The notes beneath the pieces were generated by a model. It did no database searches. It was not told the DNA's origin and saw only the letters and a list, made by a program, of their open reading frames with translations. The position numbers were made by a program, and so were the translations under genes. DNA of 63,889 nt from Deltaproteobacteria bacterium UBA5799 (lineage in GTDB: Bacteria; Desulfobacterota; GWC2-55-46): NCBI GenBank assembly GCA_002418185.1, contig DIDN01000034.1:1-63889 (forward strand), written 5' to 3'. Positions 17,547-25,517 of this stretch are shown here, piece by piece; the first letter of the stretch is position 1; every line of letters starts with the position of its first letter.

Positions 17547-18458
17547 ATGTCCAGGATACTAGTTGTCGGCTCTGTAGCGTTCGATTCGGTAGAGACCCCG
17601 TTCGGCAAGGCGGAAGAGGTGCTCGGCGGCTCTGCGACCTACTTTTCGACTTCGGCCAGTTTTTTCGCCGGGGTGAACCTGGTAGCCGTGGTGGGCGAGG
17701 ACTTCCCTGAAGCGCACATCAAAAGCCTCTCCACAAAGGGCATCGACCTCGCGGGCCTCAGGAAGGTCCCTGGAAAGACATTCAGGTGGAAAGGCTATTA
17801 CGGATACGACCTCAACCAGGCGCATACGCTTGAAACGCACCTGAACGTATTCAGCTCCTTCAACCCCGAGATACCGTCCGAGTACACGGACGCCCCCTTC
17901 GTATTCCTCGCCAACATAGACCCGGAGCTCCAGATGAAGGTGCTGGAACAGGTGAAGAGCCCCAGGCTCGTCGCCTGCGACACCATGAACTTCTGGATAG
18001 AGGGAAAGCCCGAGGCCTTGAAGGAGCTCTTGAAGAAGGTCGACCTCTTCGTCATAAACGAGGGCGAGGCAAGGGAGCTCTCCGGAGAAGCGAGCCTTGT
18101 GAAGGCGGCCAGGGTCATCCTGGGCTACGGGCCAAAGACGCTCATCGTAAAGCGCGGCGAGTACGGAGCGCTCATGTTCAACGGCGGCTCGGTCTTCTCG
18201 GCCCCGGCCTATCCGCTCGAGGACATCTTCGACCCCACGGGCGCAGGCGACACCTTTGCCGGCGGGCTCATGGGCTATCTCGCCAGCAGCAACGACATCA
18301 GCGAGAAGAACATAAGGAGGGCCATCATCTTCGGCTCTGTCATGGCCTCGTTCAACGTCGAGGCCTTCAGCCTGGAGAGGCTCGACAGGCTCACCCTCCA
18401 GGAGATAAACGAGAGGTTCGCGCAATTTAAGGTGTTGACCCACTTTGAAAGCATATGA
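17547..18458 (+). CDS. PfkB-family carbohydrate/nucleoside kinase
   Basis: 303-aa ribokinase-fold kinase. Seen: N-terminal VVGSVAFDSVETPFG, the GGSATYFS substrate loop, and the PfkB signature DPTGAGDTFAGG with the catalytic Asp. The substrate is not obvious. The position directly after mtnP suggests a sugar or nucleoside released in MTA or 5'-deoxyadenosine salvage, but this is inference. AAGGAG precedes the ATG. Confidence 0.85.
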   Translation: MSRILVVGSVAFDSVETPFGKAEEVLGGSATYFSTSASFFAGVNLVAVVGEDFPEAHIKSLSTKGIDLAGLRKVPGKTFRWKGYYGYDLNQAHTLETHLNVFSSFNPEIPSEYTDAPFVFLANIDPELQMKVLEQVKSPRLVACDTMNFWIEGKPEALKELLKKVDLFVINEGEARELSGEASLVKAARVILGYGPKTLIVKRGEYGALMFNGGSVFSAPAYPLEDIFDPTGAGDTFAGGLMGYLASSNDISEKNIRRAIIFGSVMASFNVEAFSLERLDRLTLQEINERFAQFKVLTHFESI

Positions 18459-18504
18459 TATGATTTTCAAGTACTTACGTATTCAAGGCAGACGCGATGA
18501 ACGG

Positions 18505-19260
18505 ATGAACGGAAGGCTTTCAAGGATAATTCTCCTGGTCCTCCTCTCGGCGGGCCTTTCCGCGTGCGGGCCCTCGCTCGCCGAAAAGGTTGAACAGGCG
18601 GACATCCATTACAGGCTCGGCGAGGTCCATCTCATGGACAGGAACATCGCCGACGCCCTTAAGGAGCTTACCAAGGCTGTCGAGCTCCAGCCCGACAACG
18701 CCAATTACCGGAACGCGCTCGGATACGCCTATTTCGTAAGGGGCATGGGCCCCGAGGCTCACAAGGCCTTTGACAGGGCCATCTCGCTCGACCCCGGCCT
18801 TTCCGACGCCCATCTGAACAAGTCGGCCCTCTACCTCGAGGAAGGCGAATGGGACAGGGCCATATCGGCTGCAAGCAAGGCCGCCGGGAACATCTTCTAC
18901 AAGACCCCGGAGCTCGCCTATAACAACATGGGCTGGGCCTATTACAACAAGAAGGACTACAGGAGCGCTGTCGAGCATTATGCCAAGGCGGTCCAGGCAA
19001 ACCCCGGCTTCGCGCTCGCCTACTACAACATGGGCCTTGCCTGCGATAAGGCCGAGAGGGTCAAGGACGCGGTCGAGGCGTACAGGACGGCGGTGGGCAT
19101 AGCGCCGAATTTCCTGGAAGCCTATTTCAACCTCGGGATGGCGCTTGCGAAATACAAGGACAAGGCCGGGGCCATAAGGGCGTTCGAAAAGGTCATGGAG
19201 CTTGCGCCCGAGAGCGACCTGGCCCAGTCGGCTAAAGAGTACATCGGCCTCATCAAGTAG
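18505..19260 (+). CDS. TPR-repeat lipoprotein (PilF/PilW-like)
   Basis: 251-aa lipoprotein with a signal peptide and lipobox LSAC (C21), followed by five or six tetratricopeptide repeats over about residues 30-245. The ATG at 18505 places the signal peptide at the N-terminus; an upstream in-frame ATG at 18445 would add 20 residues and overlap the kinase gene. TPR lipoproteins of this size act as pilus-assembly (PilF/PilW) or envelope scaffold proteins; no pilus genes are adjacent, so the partner is unknown. Confidence 0.8.
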   Translation: MNGRLSRIILLVLLSAGLSACGPSLAEKVEQADIHYRLGEVHLMDRNIADALKELTKAVELQPDNANYRNALGYAYFVRGMGPEAHKAFDRAISLDPGLSDAHLNKSALYLEEGEWDRAISAASKAAGNIFYKTPELAYNNMGWAYYNKKDYRSAVEHYAKAVQANPGFALAYYNMGLACDKAERVKDAVEAYRTAVGIAPNFLEAYFNLGMALAKYKDKAGAIRAFEKVMELAPESDLAQSAKEYIGLIK

Positions 19261-19484
19261 GGTGATGCGGGGATTTTGTTTGGTTTCATCCGAAGCCATT
19301 AGGCCGCCTGGCCCAATGGCTCGAATTTTTAACAGGGCCGATTGAAACCTGGCAGCAGGAGACTTTAGGGCCGCATGCGCGCAAGGCGGCTGGCGGGTCC
19401 ATGCGGGAGCCCCGACCTTTTATTCCTGGCCGGGGCGCGGCTGAAAGGGCCGGAGAGGACTTTTTCGCATCCTCAGGGGGTCAG

Positions 19485-20399
19485 ATGGAGAGTCCGGGCG
19501 AATACCTGAAAAGAGAAAGGGAGCTGCGAGGGGTATCCCTCAAGGAGATATTCGAGGCCACGAGGGTCCCGATGAAGTTCCTCGAGGCCATAGAGGCGGA
19601 CAGGACAGACGTGCTCCCTCACAAGGCCTTTGCAAAGGGGTTCATAAGGTCGTACTGCAAGGTCCTGGGCCTGGACGAGACAGACGCGGTCCTGAGATAC
19701 GAGGTCTACATGAGGGAAAGGGAGGCTGAAGCCGCATCCGTCGAGAGAACGGCCATGTCCGGCCCCCCGAGAGCGAAAAGGAAGCCGCAGCCGCTCCCTC
19801 TCAAGCGGCCCAAAAGCATGCGCATGTACGTCTTTATCGCGGCAGCGGTCTTCATAATAGCCGCGGCCTATGCGGTCTCCCTGAAAAAGGACTCTCCGGT
19901 GGAAACGGCCCCTGCGGGCCAGGGCTCAATACAGGAGGACGCGCCGTCCCCGCCCTTGAGCCCGGCCCCCGGCGAGGAGCCCTCCGGGGAACCCGGCCCG
20001 GCGGAAAAGGCGCCCGAACCCGTCGTCGCAGCACCTGTCCCCGTAGAGGCCAAGCCCGAGCGGGCGGGGAAAAAGGACGCCAAAGGGCCTGCGGCTTCAG
20101 CTGACGGCGTTACAGAGGCCTCGGGTAGCGCGCATACTCTTACCGCGAACGCAAGCGAGATGGTATGGATGAAGGTAGGGATAGACGGGGGCGAGCCCAA
20201 GGAGGTGCTCCTCCGCGAGGGTGAGAGGTTCACGTGGAAAGGCTCCAGGGGCTTCTCTGTCGTCGTGGGGAACGCGGGGGGCGTGACCCTTACCTATAAC
20301 GGGAGGGAGCTTCCGGCCCTGGGGGCCCAGGGCGAGGTCATAATGCTTGATCTCCCGTCCGGCGGCCTGCAGAAGATAGCGCCGGAAAATGCCGCCTGA
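19485..20399 (+). CDS. RodZ-like protein: HTH, TM helix, DUF4115-type domain
   Basis: 304-aa bitopic membrane protein. Residues about 4-70 are the RodZ-type Cro/CI helix-turn-helix (GEYLKRERELRGVSLKEIFEAT, then AFAKGFIRSYCKVLGLD). A basic linker leads to one TM helix near 110-130, then a Pro/Ala/Glu-rich linker and a C-terminal beta domain of DUF4115 type (MVWMKVGIDGGEPKEVLLREGE). RodZ couples MreB filaments to cell-wall elongation. The ATG at 19485 follows AGGGGGT; an upstream ATG at 19401 adds a non-homologous segment. Confidence 0.85.
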   Translation: MESPGEYLKRERELRGVSLKEIFEATRVPMKFLEAIEADRTDVLPHKAFAKGFIRSYCKVLGLDETDAVLRYEVYMREREAEAASVERTAMSGPPRAKRKPQPLPLKRPKSMRMYVFIAAAVFIIAAAYAVSLKKDSPVETAPAGQGSIQEDAPSPPLSPAPGEEPSGEPGPAEKAPEPVVAAPVPVEAKPERAGKKDAKGPAASADGVTEASGSAHTLTANASEMVWMKVGIDGGEPKEVLLREGERFTWKGSRGFSVVVGNAGGVTLTYNGRELPALGAQGEVIMLDLPSGGLQKIAPENAA

Positions 20400-20581
20400 G
20401 GACCTGCCAGGGGGCCTTCAAGCGGCCCTGACGGGGTTTCATCGGTAATGCAAAAAAGCCCAGGTTCGGCTATACTGTCCTGCAGCGAGGGGCTTATTTC
20501 CGCTCTTTTTCCGGGATTCAAGGGCCCGGCGAGCGGCACAAGCGCGAACTCAAGGGGAGATACCAGGGAAAGGGAGCGTGT

Positions 20582-21292
20582 ATGGAGTCGATCTTAAGGT
20601 GCAGGAAATGCGGCAAGAAGATGAAGCCGCTCCGTGTCGACGATTACAGGATGAAGTTCTCCTGCAGCTGCGGCTTTTCGGAGTACAGGACGGCCCCGGC
20701 GGCCACAAAGGCCATAAACCCGCATTTCTCGAAGGAGAGCCTTCTGCCGCTCACTTTCGACGATTCCGGCCGGTTTTTCTTGCAGCAGCAGGCCGACCGC
20801 GAGCAGAAGGAGATAATAACGCTCGAGGAGATAAGTATGCTCGCCTCCTCGGACTATAACCTCGAGGACGTCCTCAAACGGGTGGCGGAGAAGACCGCCC
20901 GGAGGCTCGGTGTGGATATCTGCTCGATATACCTCTGGGACGGCGAGCACCTTGTGCTCCGGGCCACGTACGGCCTTGCGCAGGAGGCTGTGGGCAAGGC
21001 GCGCCTGAAGATAGGCGAGGGCATAACAGGCTCTGCCGTTGAGGCAAGGAGGCCGCTCCTCATAGACGACGTCTCAAATGATGACCGATACAGGTACTTC
21101 CCCGAGACCAAGGAAGAGCAGTACCGCATAAAAACCATGTACTCGTACCCGATATTCCTGGGCGAGAAGCCCTTCGGCGTCCTTAACGCGCAGACTGTCG
21201 TTACGCGCGAGTTCACGGACGACGAGATATACTTCATGTCCACCATAGCCAACATAATCCTCGGGGCGGTCAAGATGAGAAAGCGCCTTTAG
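20582..21292 (+). CDS. GAF-domain protein with N-terminal zinc-ribbon-like motif
   Basis: 236-aa soluble protein. The first 35 residues carry C7, C10, C28 and C30 (CX2C...CXC), likely a small zinc knuckle. Residues about 75-232 are a GAF domain (LASSDYNLEDVLKRVAEK, ICSIYLWDGEHLVLRATYGL, EGITGSAVEARRPLLIDDV, YPIFLGEKPFGVLNAQ), similar to the GAF domain of PtsP and related regulators. No output domain. The ligand is unknown; it may bind a small molecule or modulate another protein. Followed by a membrane-anchored peptidase gene after 13 nt. Confidence 0.8.
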   Translation: MESILRCRKCGKKMKPLRVDDYRMKFSCSCGFSEYRTAPAATKAINPHFSKESLLPLTFDDSGRFFLQQQADREQKEIITLEEISMLASSDYNLEDVLKRVAEKTARRLGVDICSIYLWDGEHLVLRATYGLAQEAVGKARLKIGEGITGSAVEARRPLLIDDVSNDDRYRYFPETKEEQYRIKTMYSYPIFLGEKPFGVLNAQTVVTREFTDDEIYFMSTIANIILGAVKMRKRL

Positions 21293-21305
21293 GCCGGGCC
21301 TGGCC

Positions 21306-22679
21306 GTGAAGATGCCCGACAAAACCAGGAACAACAACGGACCGCGCCAGCTGGGCCACGCAGGGGGCGCGGTCGTCCTCCTTGCAGCCTTACTGCTCGC
21401 CATCTCCGCCCTCGGTTTCATCTATCATTACATCAAAAGCGGGCCTTCCACTGAAAGGGTCCCGACTCCGGAGCGAGCCGCCTTGATTCAAGCGCCAGGC
21501 GAGGAGGACGGGGGGCGCCCGGGACCCGGCGCTGAGGCCGCGCCAGAAGACCTCGGGTATCCGGAAGAGAGCGATTTTTCAAGCAATGGGGCCGGCGAGG
21601 GCCAGGAAACGGAGCGCCGAGGAACCGGAGACCAAAGGCGTGCGGCGGCCCTGAATGAAAGTGCCGTTCGAGAGGCGCGCGCCGGCAGGCTCGACGAAGC
21701 GGCGGCGCTTCTCAGGGAGGCGGCAACGCTTTCATCCGACCCGGCGATACTCATAAACCTCGCCCGCGTGCAGGCACGCAGAGGGGAGCTTGAGGACGCG
21801 GCTATATCGCTCGAGGCGGCATCCGGCGACCCTGGCGCGCAAGTCGAGCTCAAACGCATATACCGAATGCTCGGCAGGGAAAGGTACTCAAAAGGCGACC
21901 TCTCCGGGGCGGCGGAATTCCTTGAGAAGGCGCTCGCCCTCGACTCTTCGGACAGGGGGCTCAGGGCCGAGCTCGCAAGGGTAGCAGGCGAGAAAGAGGC
22001 CGAGGACATGATGGGCCGGAGGGAGGGGAGCCGCTTCGTCGTAAGGTTCGAGGGCGGCGAGAACGCGGTCGCCGGGTACGTGATAGGCATCATCCTCGAG
22101 GAGGCCTATATAAAGGTCGGGAGCGAGCTCGGCCTGTGGCCTGAGGAACGCGTGGAGGCGCTCCTTTACTCCAGGGACGCCTTCAGGGACATAACAAGGA
22201 GCCCTTCCTGGGCCGGAGCGATATACGACGGCAGGATAAAGCTCCCGGCCGGCGGCATAACCGAGAAGACCGCGCTCCTGGAGCGGGTCATATACCACGA
22301 GTACGTGCACGCGGTCGTAAAGGAGGCGTCGAAGGGCAGGGCGCCGGTATGGCTTAACGAGGGGATAGCCCAGTACCTTGAGGGCAGGAGCACGTCAGGG
22401 TACGAGGAGGTCCTCGGCAGGGCCGCTGCGAGCGGGCCGGGCCTCAAGTCACTTGAGGGCTCTTTCATGGGGCTCAGGAGCGACCAGGCGGAGCTCGCGT
22501 ATCTCCTGAGCCTCTCTGCCACCGAGTACTTGATACGGGAGTTCGGGATATTTTCAGTGCGGAACATACTCGAAAACCTGGGACGCGGGCTGGGAGTCGA
22601 CGAGGCCGTCCATTCCGCCGTCCACCTTACGTACAGGGACTTTGAAAGGGCGTGGAAGGACTCGCTGGCGAGGCGATAA
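21306..22679 (+). CDS. Membrane-anchored TPR protein with MA-type metallopeptidase domain
   Basis: 457 aa. One N-terminal TM helix (about 20-43), a Glu/Gly/Pro-rich linker, TPR-like repeats (about 115-235), and a C-terminal zinc-peptidase domain with HEYVH at 331-335 and the third ligand Glu in WLNEGIAQYLEG near 354, as in gluzincins of the peptidase MA group. The active site should face the periplasm. The start is GTG (21306) or the ATG two codons later. The substrate is unknown. Confidence 0.8.
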   Translation: MKMPDKTRNNNGPRQLGHAGGAVVLLAALLLAISALGFIYHYIKSGPSTERVPTPERAALIQAPGEEDGGRPGPGAEAAPEDLGYPEESDFSSNGAGEGQETERRGTGDQRRAAALNESAVREARAGRLDEAAALLREAATLSSDPAILINLARVQARRGELEDAAISLEAASGDPGAQVELKRIYRMLGRERYSKGDLSGAAEFLEKALALDSSDRGLRAELARVAGEKEAEDMMGRREGSRFVVRFEGGENAVAGYVIGIILEEAYIKVGSELGLWPEERVEALLYSRDAFRDITRSPSWAGAIYDGRIKLPAGGITEKTALLERVIYHEYVHAVVKEASKGRAPVWLNEGIAQYLEGRSTSGYEEVLGRAAASGPGLKSLEGSFMGLRSDQAELAYLLSLSATEYLIREFGIFSVRNILENLGRGLGVDEAVHSAVHLTYRDFERAWKDSLARR

Positions 22680-22827
22680 AAAAAGGTTTTGCAAACTGTC
22701 CTTGTATGATATATTGCGATATTGACTACAGGCAACTTCCGGACCGCACCTTCCCCGGCCACTGATTAATGGCGTAAAGGTAATCTCGCCTGGGAGGCGG
22801 CCTACAATTCCTTTAGGAGAATGGCTC

Positions 22828-23403
22828 ATGAGTTTGACAGGTTCTTACAAAGGCATGTTCCTGGTTCCAGCTTCCGTCCTCATTCTCGCGCTCTCGGGCT
22901 GCGGAGGGGATAAAAACGCTCAGAACGCGGAAAAAGCCCCTGAAACGGCCCAGGAGGAGCAGTTACCCCAGGGCCATCCCGGCGTCTCTTCAATGCAGGA
23001 CGACATAAGCAAGGTCCAGCACGCAAACATAAAGACGCAAAAAGCCGTCTCCATTCCCGACGAGGTCAAGGAGAAATGGAAGGAGGCGCAGCTTGAGATA
23101 CTGGACGCCGGATCAGGCGCGAGCCAGACAGTAACCGTCAAGGTCGGCAGCGACGTAAAGCTCAAGGAGGGCGTAAGGCTCAGGGTGGAAGTGGTCGTGC
23201 CCGACTATACCATAGCCGAGAGCAGGATAGAGACCAGGTCCAACGAGCTCAACAACCCGGCTGTCCTCGTAGATCTCGTCGAGAACGACAAGAGCATTGC
23301 CAGGGGCTGGGTCTTCAGGGACTACCCCGAGTTCAATTCCTACAACGACAGGAGGTTCCCTCTGAGGTTCCTCTCCGCCGGCCCGGCGACGGCAAAGAAA
23401 TAA
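22828..23403 (+). CDS. DUF2155-like lipoprotein
   Basis: 191-aa predicted lipoprotein with lipobox LSGC (C25) and a Lys/Glu/Gln-rich linker. The segment IPDEVKEKWKEAQLEI, the SNELNNPAVLVDL segment and GWVFRDYPEFNSY resemble DUF2155 proteins of deltaproteobacteria; function unknown. TTTAGGAG precedes the ATG. Ends just before a strong terminator, so it closes this gene run. Confidence 0.7.
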   Translation: MSLTGSYKGMFLVPASVLILALSGCGGDKNAQNAEKAPETAQEEQLPQGHPGVSSMQDDISKVQHANIKTQKAVSIPDEVKEKWKEAQLEILDAGSGASQTVTVKVGSDVKLKEGVRLRVEVVVPDYTIAESRIETRSNELNNPAVLVDLVENDKSIARGWVFRDYPEFNSYNDRRFPLRFLSAGPATAKK

Positions 23404-23423
23404 GGGCAGTGTTTTGCATGCGG

Positions 23424-23454
23424 GCCCCCGGGCTGATCCCGGGGGCTTTTTTTT
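23424..23454 (+). terminator. Rho-independent terminator after the DUF2155-like gene
   Basis: Perfect 9-bp stem GCCCCCGGG/CCCGGGGGC with a 5-nt loop, followed by a run of at least eight T. Confidence 0.93.
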
Positions 23455-23615
23455 GCTTGAAGTCTCCTTGAAAAGTCCGCTTCAAGGCCGGCTTCGAAAT
23501 CGGACAGTCCGGCGTACAGGCAGGGTACGCTTCATTCCTCTTCTATCGGCTCCTTGCTTCTTGAGTTCTTGAGCAGCCTGAATTGGATTTCGAGTTTAGA
23601 GGGGCCTTAAAACTT

Positions 23616-23643
23616 TTGACAACCGCAGGGAAATATGTTTAAT
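23616..23643 (+). promoter_or_regulatory. Candidate promoter upstream of tRNA-Ser
   Basis: TTGACA, 16-nt spacer, TTTAAT. It lies about 100 nt before the first tRNA-Ser, so a precursor with a long leader would be made. Confidence 0.45.
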
Positions 23644-23692
23644 TTTTCTATCGGGTTGCTTGCACCCGTTCCTGCCTGGGGGTCGCGTTCCT

Positions 23693-23721
23693 TTGACGCG
23701 GCCCTCGTTTATTCTTTTTAA
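23693..23721 (+). promoter_or_regulatory. Candidate proximal tRNA-Ser promoter
   Basis: TTGACG, 17-nt spacer, TTTTAA, ending 26 nt before the tRNA. The spacing suits a tRNA promoter, though the -10 box is imperfect. Confidence 0.45.
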
Positions 23722-23747
23722 AAAGCGGGTGTTTTGAAGGGCCGTAA

Positions 23748-23837
23748 GGAGAGGTGACCGAGAGGCTGAAGGTGGCTGACTCGAAATCAGCTGTGTCGGA
23801 AACGGCACCGGGGGTTCAAATCCCTCCCTCTCCGCCA
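23748..23837 (+). tRNA. tRNA-Ser(CGA)
   Basis: Acceptor GGAGAGG pairs with CCTCTCC; the anticodon loop CTCGAAA gives anticodon CGA; a long variable arm and a GTTCAAATC T-loop are present; CCA is encoded. A class II tRNA of 90 nt, as expected for serine. Confidence 0.95.
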
Positions 23838-23864
23838 GTTTTGCCGGACGCGCCGCAGGGATTT

Positions 23865-23930
23865 GAAGGCGCTTGAGCGCCGAGTGGAGCGAGGATGAGG
23901 GCGCAGGGACGCGCCCGGAAGCGAAAGCGC
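23865..23930. repeat. 66-bp tRNA-spacer repeat, copy 1
   Basis: Starts GAAGGCGCTTGAGCGCC and ends GCGAAAGCGC. Almost identical to 24074-24139. It contains small palindromes (GGCGCTTGAGCGCC). Each copy follows a tRNA-Ser, so tRNA plus spacer seem to have duplicated together. Confidence 0.85.
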
Positions 23931-23957
23931 TTGGCGCCAGAGTCAAGCAGGCCAGAT

Positions 23958-24045
23958 GGAGAGATGCCCGAGTGGCCGAAGGGGTACGACTGGAAATCGT
24001 ATGTACAGAAATGTACCGAGGGTTCGAATCCCTCTCTCTCCGCCA
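23958..24045 (+). tRNA. tRNA-Ser(GGA)
   Basis: Acceptor GGAGAGA pairs with TCTCTCC; the loop CTGGAAA gives anticodon GGA; long variable arm; CCA encoded. It lies 120 nt after tRNA-Ser(CGA) and is probably cotranscribed. Confidence 0.95.
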
Positions 24046-24073
24046 TTTTTACACCCCCCCTTTGGTTGGATTC

Positions 24074-24139
24074 GAAGGCGCTTGAGCGCCGAGCGGAGCG
24101 AGGATGAGGGCGCAGGGATGCGCACGGAAGCGAAAGCGC
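24074..24139. repeat. 66-bp tRNA-spacer repeat, copy 2
   Basis: Matches 23865-23930 with only a few substitutions. Its position after the second tRNA-Ser repeats the arrangement of copy 1. Confidence 0.85.
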
Positions 24140-24172
24140 GGGGCCTGAGAGAGGAGGCAGGAAGCCGACGAG

Positions 24173-24206
24173 CGAGGGCCGAATCCCTCTCTCTCCGCCA
24201 TTTTTA
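24173..24206 (+). pseudogene. Truncated tRNA-Ser 3' end remnant
   Basis: Bases 24173-24206 repeat 24018-24051 (T arm, acceptor 3' strand, CCA and a few following bases) with one missing base in the T loop. No 5' part exists, so it cannot make a tRNA. It is either the relic of a third tandem copy or an old attachment-site duplication. Confidence 0.8.
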
Positions 24207-24380
24207 CGCCCCCGTAGGGAACAAACGCCCTGCCTGATGCGTTACGTTATTGGATAAGACGGGCCTGAGCGCCCAAACCTCTGAATAAGCCGATTTTCGA
24301 GACCGGCGCGGACGCCGTTGACGGGATTGCCTCAGAGCTTGCGCCTGCCTGTATATCATCGGGAACTCATTAAGGTTTGA

Positions 24381-25505
24381 ATGCAAGAACATGATGAAAT
24401 GAGAGTCGCTGGAAGGCCTGCCGAAAAGCACCTGATCACCTTTTTTTCTCTCCTCTTCTTCACCCTGTCCTCCCTGTTGTCAGCCGGCATCGCCCAGGGC
24501 GCGTCTTCCGGGCTCCCGGTAATCGTCGCCCCGGTAAAGAAGCTGGATTTCGCCGACATGGTCGAGGCCCTGGGCACTACCAGGGCAAACGAGACTGTCG
24601 CGGTCACCGCGGTCGTGACCGGGGCCATTGACGAAATAAGGTTCGAGGACGGGCAGCGCGTCGCAAAGGGCGATGTCCTCGTCGCGCTCGAAAAGAGCGA
24701 GGAGGAGGCCAACCTCAAGGCAGCCAGGGCGCTGCTCGAGGAGCGCACGGCCTCGTACAGGCGCGCGCAGGACCTCGAGAAGCAGCAGGCCCTTTCCACC
24801 GCGACCCTTAACGAGCGCCAGGCGCTCCTTCGCCAGATCGAGGGCGAGATCGACGCGATCCGGGCGCGCATAAACGACAGGGTCATAAGGGCCCCCTTTG
24901 ACGGCGTCCTGGGGCTTCGTAACGTGAGCCCCGGCGCTCTTGTCAGGCCCGGCGACATAATAACGACCCTCCATGACCTGAGCCGCATAAAGGTCGACTT
25001 CGACGTGCCTTCGGTCTTCTTGAGCGACATCCACCCTGGCCTGCAGGTCGAGGGACTCGTCGAGGCGTTCGGGGACAGGGTCTTCAGGGGCGAGGTCAGC
25101 ACCGTCGGCACCCAGGTCGACCCTGTAACGCGCACCGTGAGGGTGCGGGCAATCCTCCCCAACCAGGACGGCATGCTGAGGCCGGGCCTCCTCATGAGCA
25201 TCGTGCTCTTCAAGAACCCCCGCCAGGCGCTTCTCATGCCGGAAAAGGCCCTTGTCCAGAGGGAGAGGAGGTTCTTCGTCTTCGCCGCCGCCGAAAACGG
25301 CGGCAAGACCGTTGCCGTGCAGAAAGAGGTGGCCATCGGCGGCCGCGTCCCGGGCAAGGTGGAGATAGTCTCCGGCCTCGGCGAAGGCGAGCGCGTAATC
25401 GTCCACGGCCTCATGCAGGTGCGGGACGGGCAGGAGATAGACATCCGCGCGGTCGACGAAGGCGCCCGGCCCCTCGACGAACTACTCATGCAGCGGAACC
25501 CGTAG
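24381..25505 (+). CDS. RND efflux periplasmic adaptor (membrane fusion protein)
   Basis: 374-aa HlyD/AcrA-type adaptor. An N-terminal hydrophobic signal segment lies near 17-40. Then a barrel-sandwich lipoyl-like half (VTGAIDEIRFEDGQRVAKGDVLVAL), a helical hairpin (about 95-150), and the second lipoyl half (RAPFDGVLGLRNVSPGALV). It links the inner-membrane pump to the outer-membrane channel. First gene of a three-gene operon; the pump gene begins 12 nt downstream. No local regulator gene. The substrate is not predictable. Confidence 0.92.
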   Translation: MQEHDEMRVAGRPAEKHLITFFSLLFFTLSSLLSAGIAQGASSGLPVIVAPVKKLDFADMVEALGTTRANETVAVTAVVTGAIDEIRFEDGQRVAKGDVLVALEKSEEEANLKAARALLEERTASYRRAQDLEKQQALSTATLNERQALLRQIEGEIDAIRARINDRVIRAPFDGVLGLRNVSPGALVRPGDIITTLHDLSRIKVDFDVPSVFLSDIHPGLQVEGLVEAFGDRVFRGEVSTVGTQVDPVTRTVRVRAILPNQDGMLRPGLLMSIVLFKNPRQALLMPEKALVQRERRFFVFAAAENGGKTVAVQKEVAIGGRVPGKVEIVSGLGEGERVIVHGLMQVRDGQEIDIRAVDEGARPLDELLMQRNP

Positions 25506-25517
25506 CCTGGAATAACA

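Larger units (their letters stand above)
23404..24380. other. tRNA-Ser intergenic region
   Basis: A 977-bp stretch without protein genes. It holds a rho-independent terminator, two candidate promoters, two tRNA-Ser genes, a 66-bp spacer duplicated after each tRNA, and a truncated copy of a tRNA-Ser 3' end; each is listed separately. Bases 24207-24380 show no further structure except the ribosome-binding region of the efflux operon. Confidence 0.8.

Noticed and set aside
24173..24206. Third functional tRNA-Ser
   Set aside because: Only the 3' part is present, with one missing base; no acceptor 5' strand or anticodon arm.
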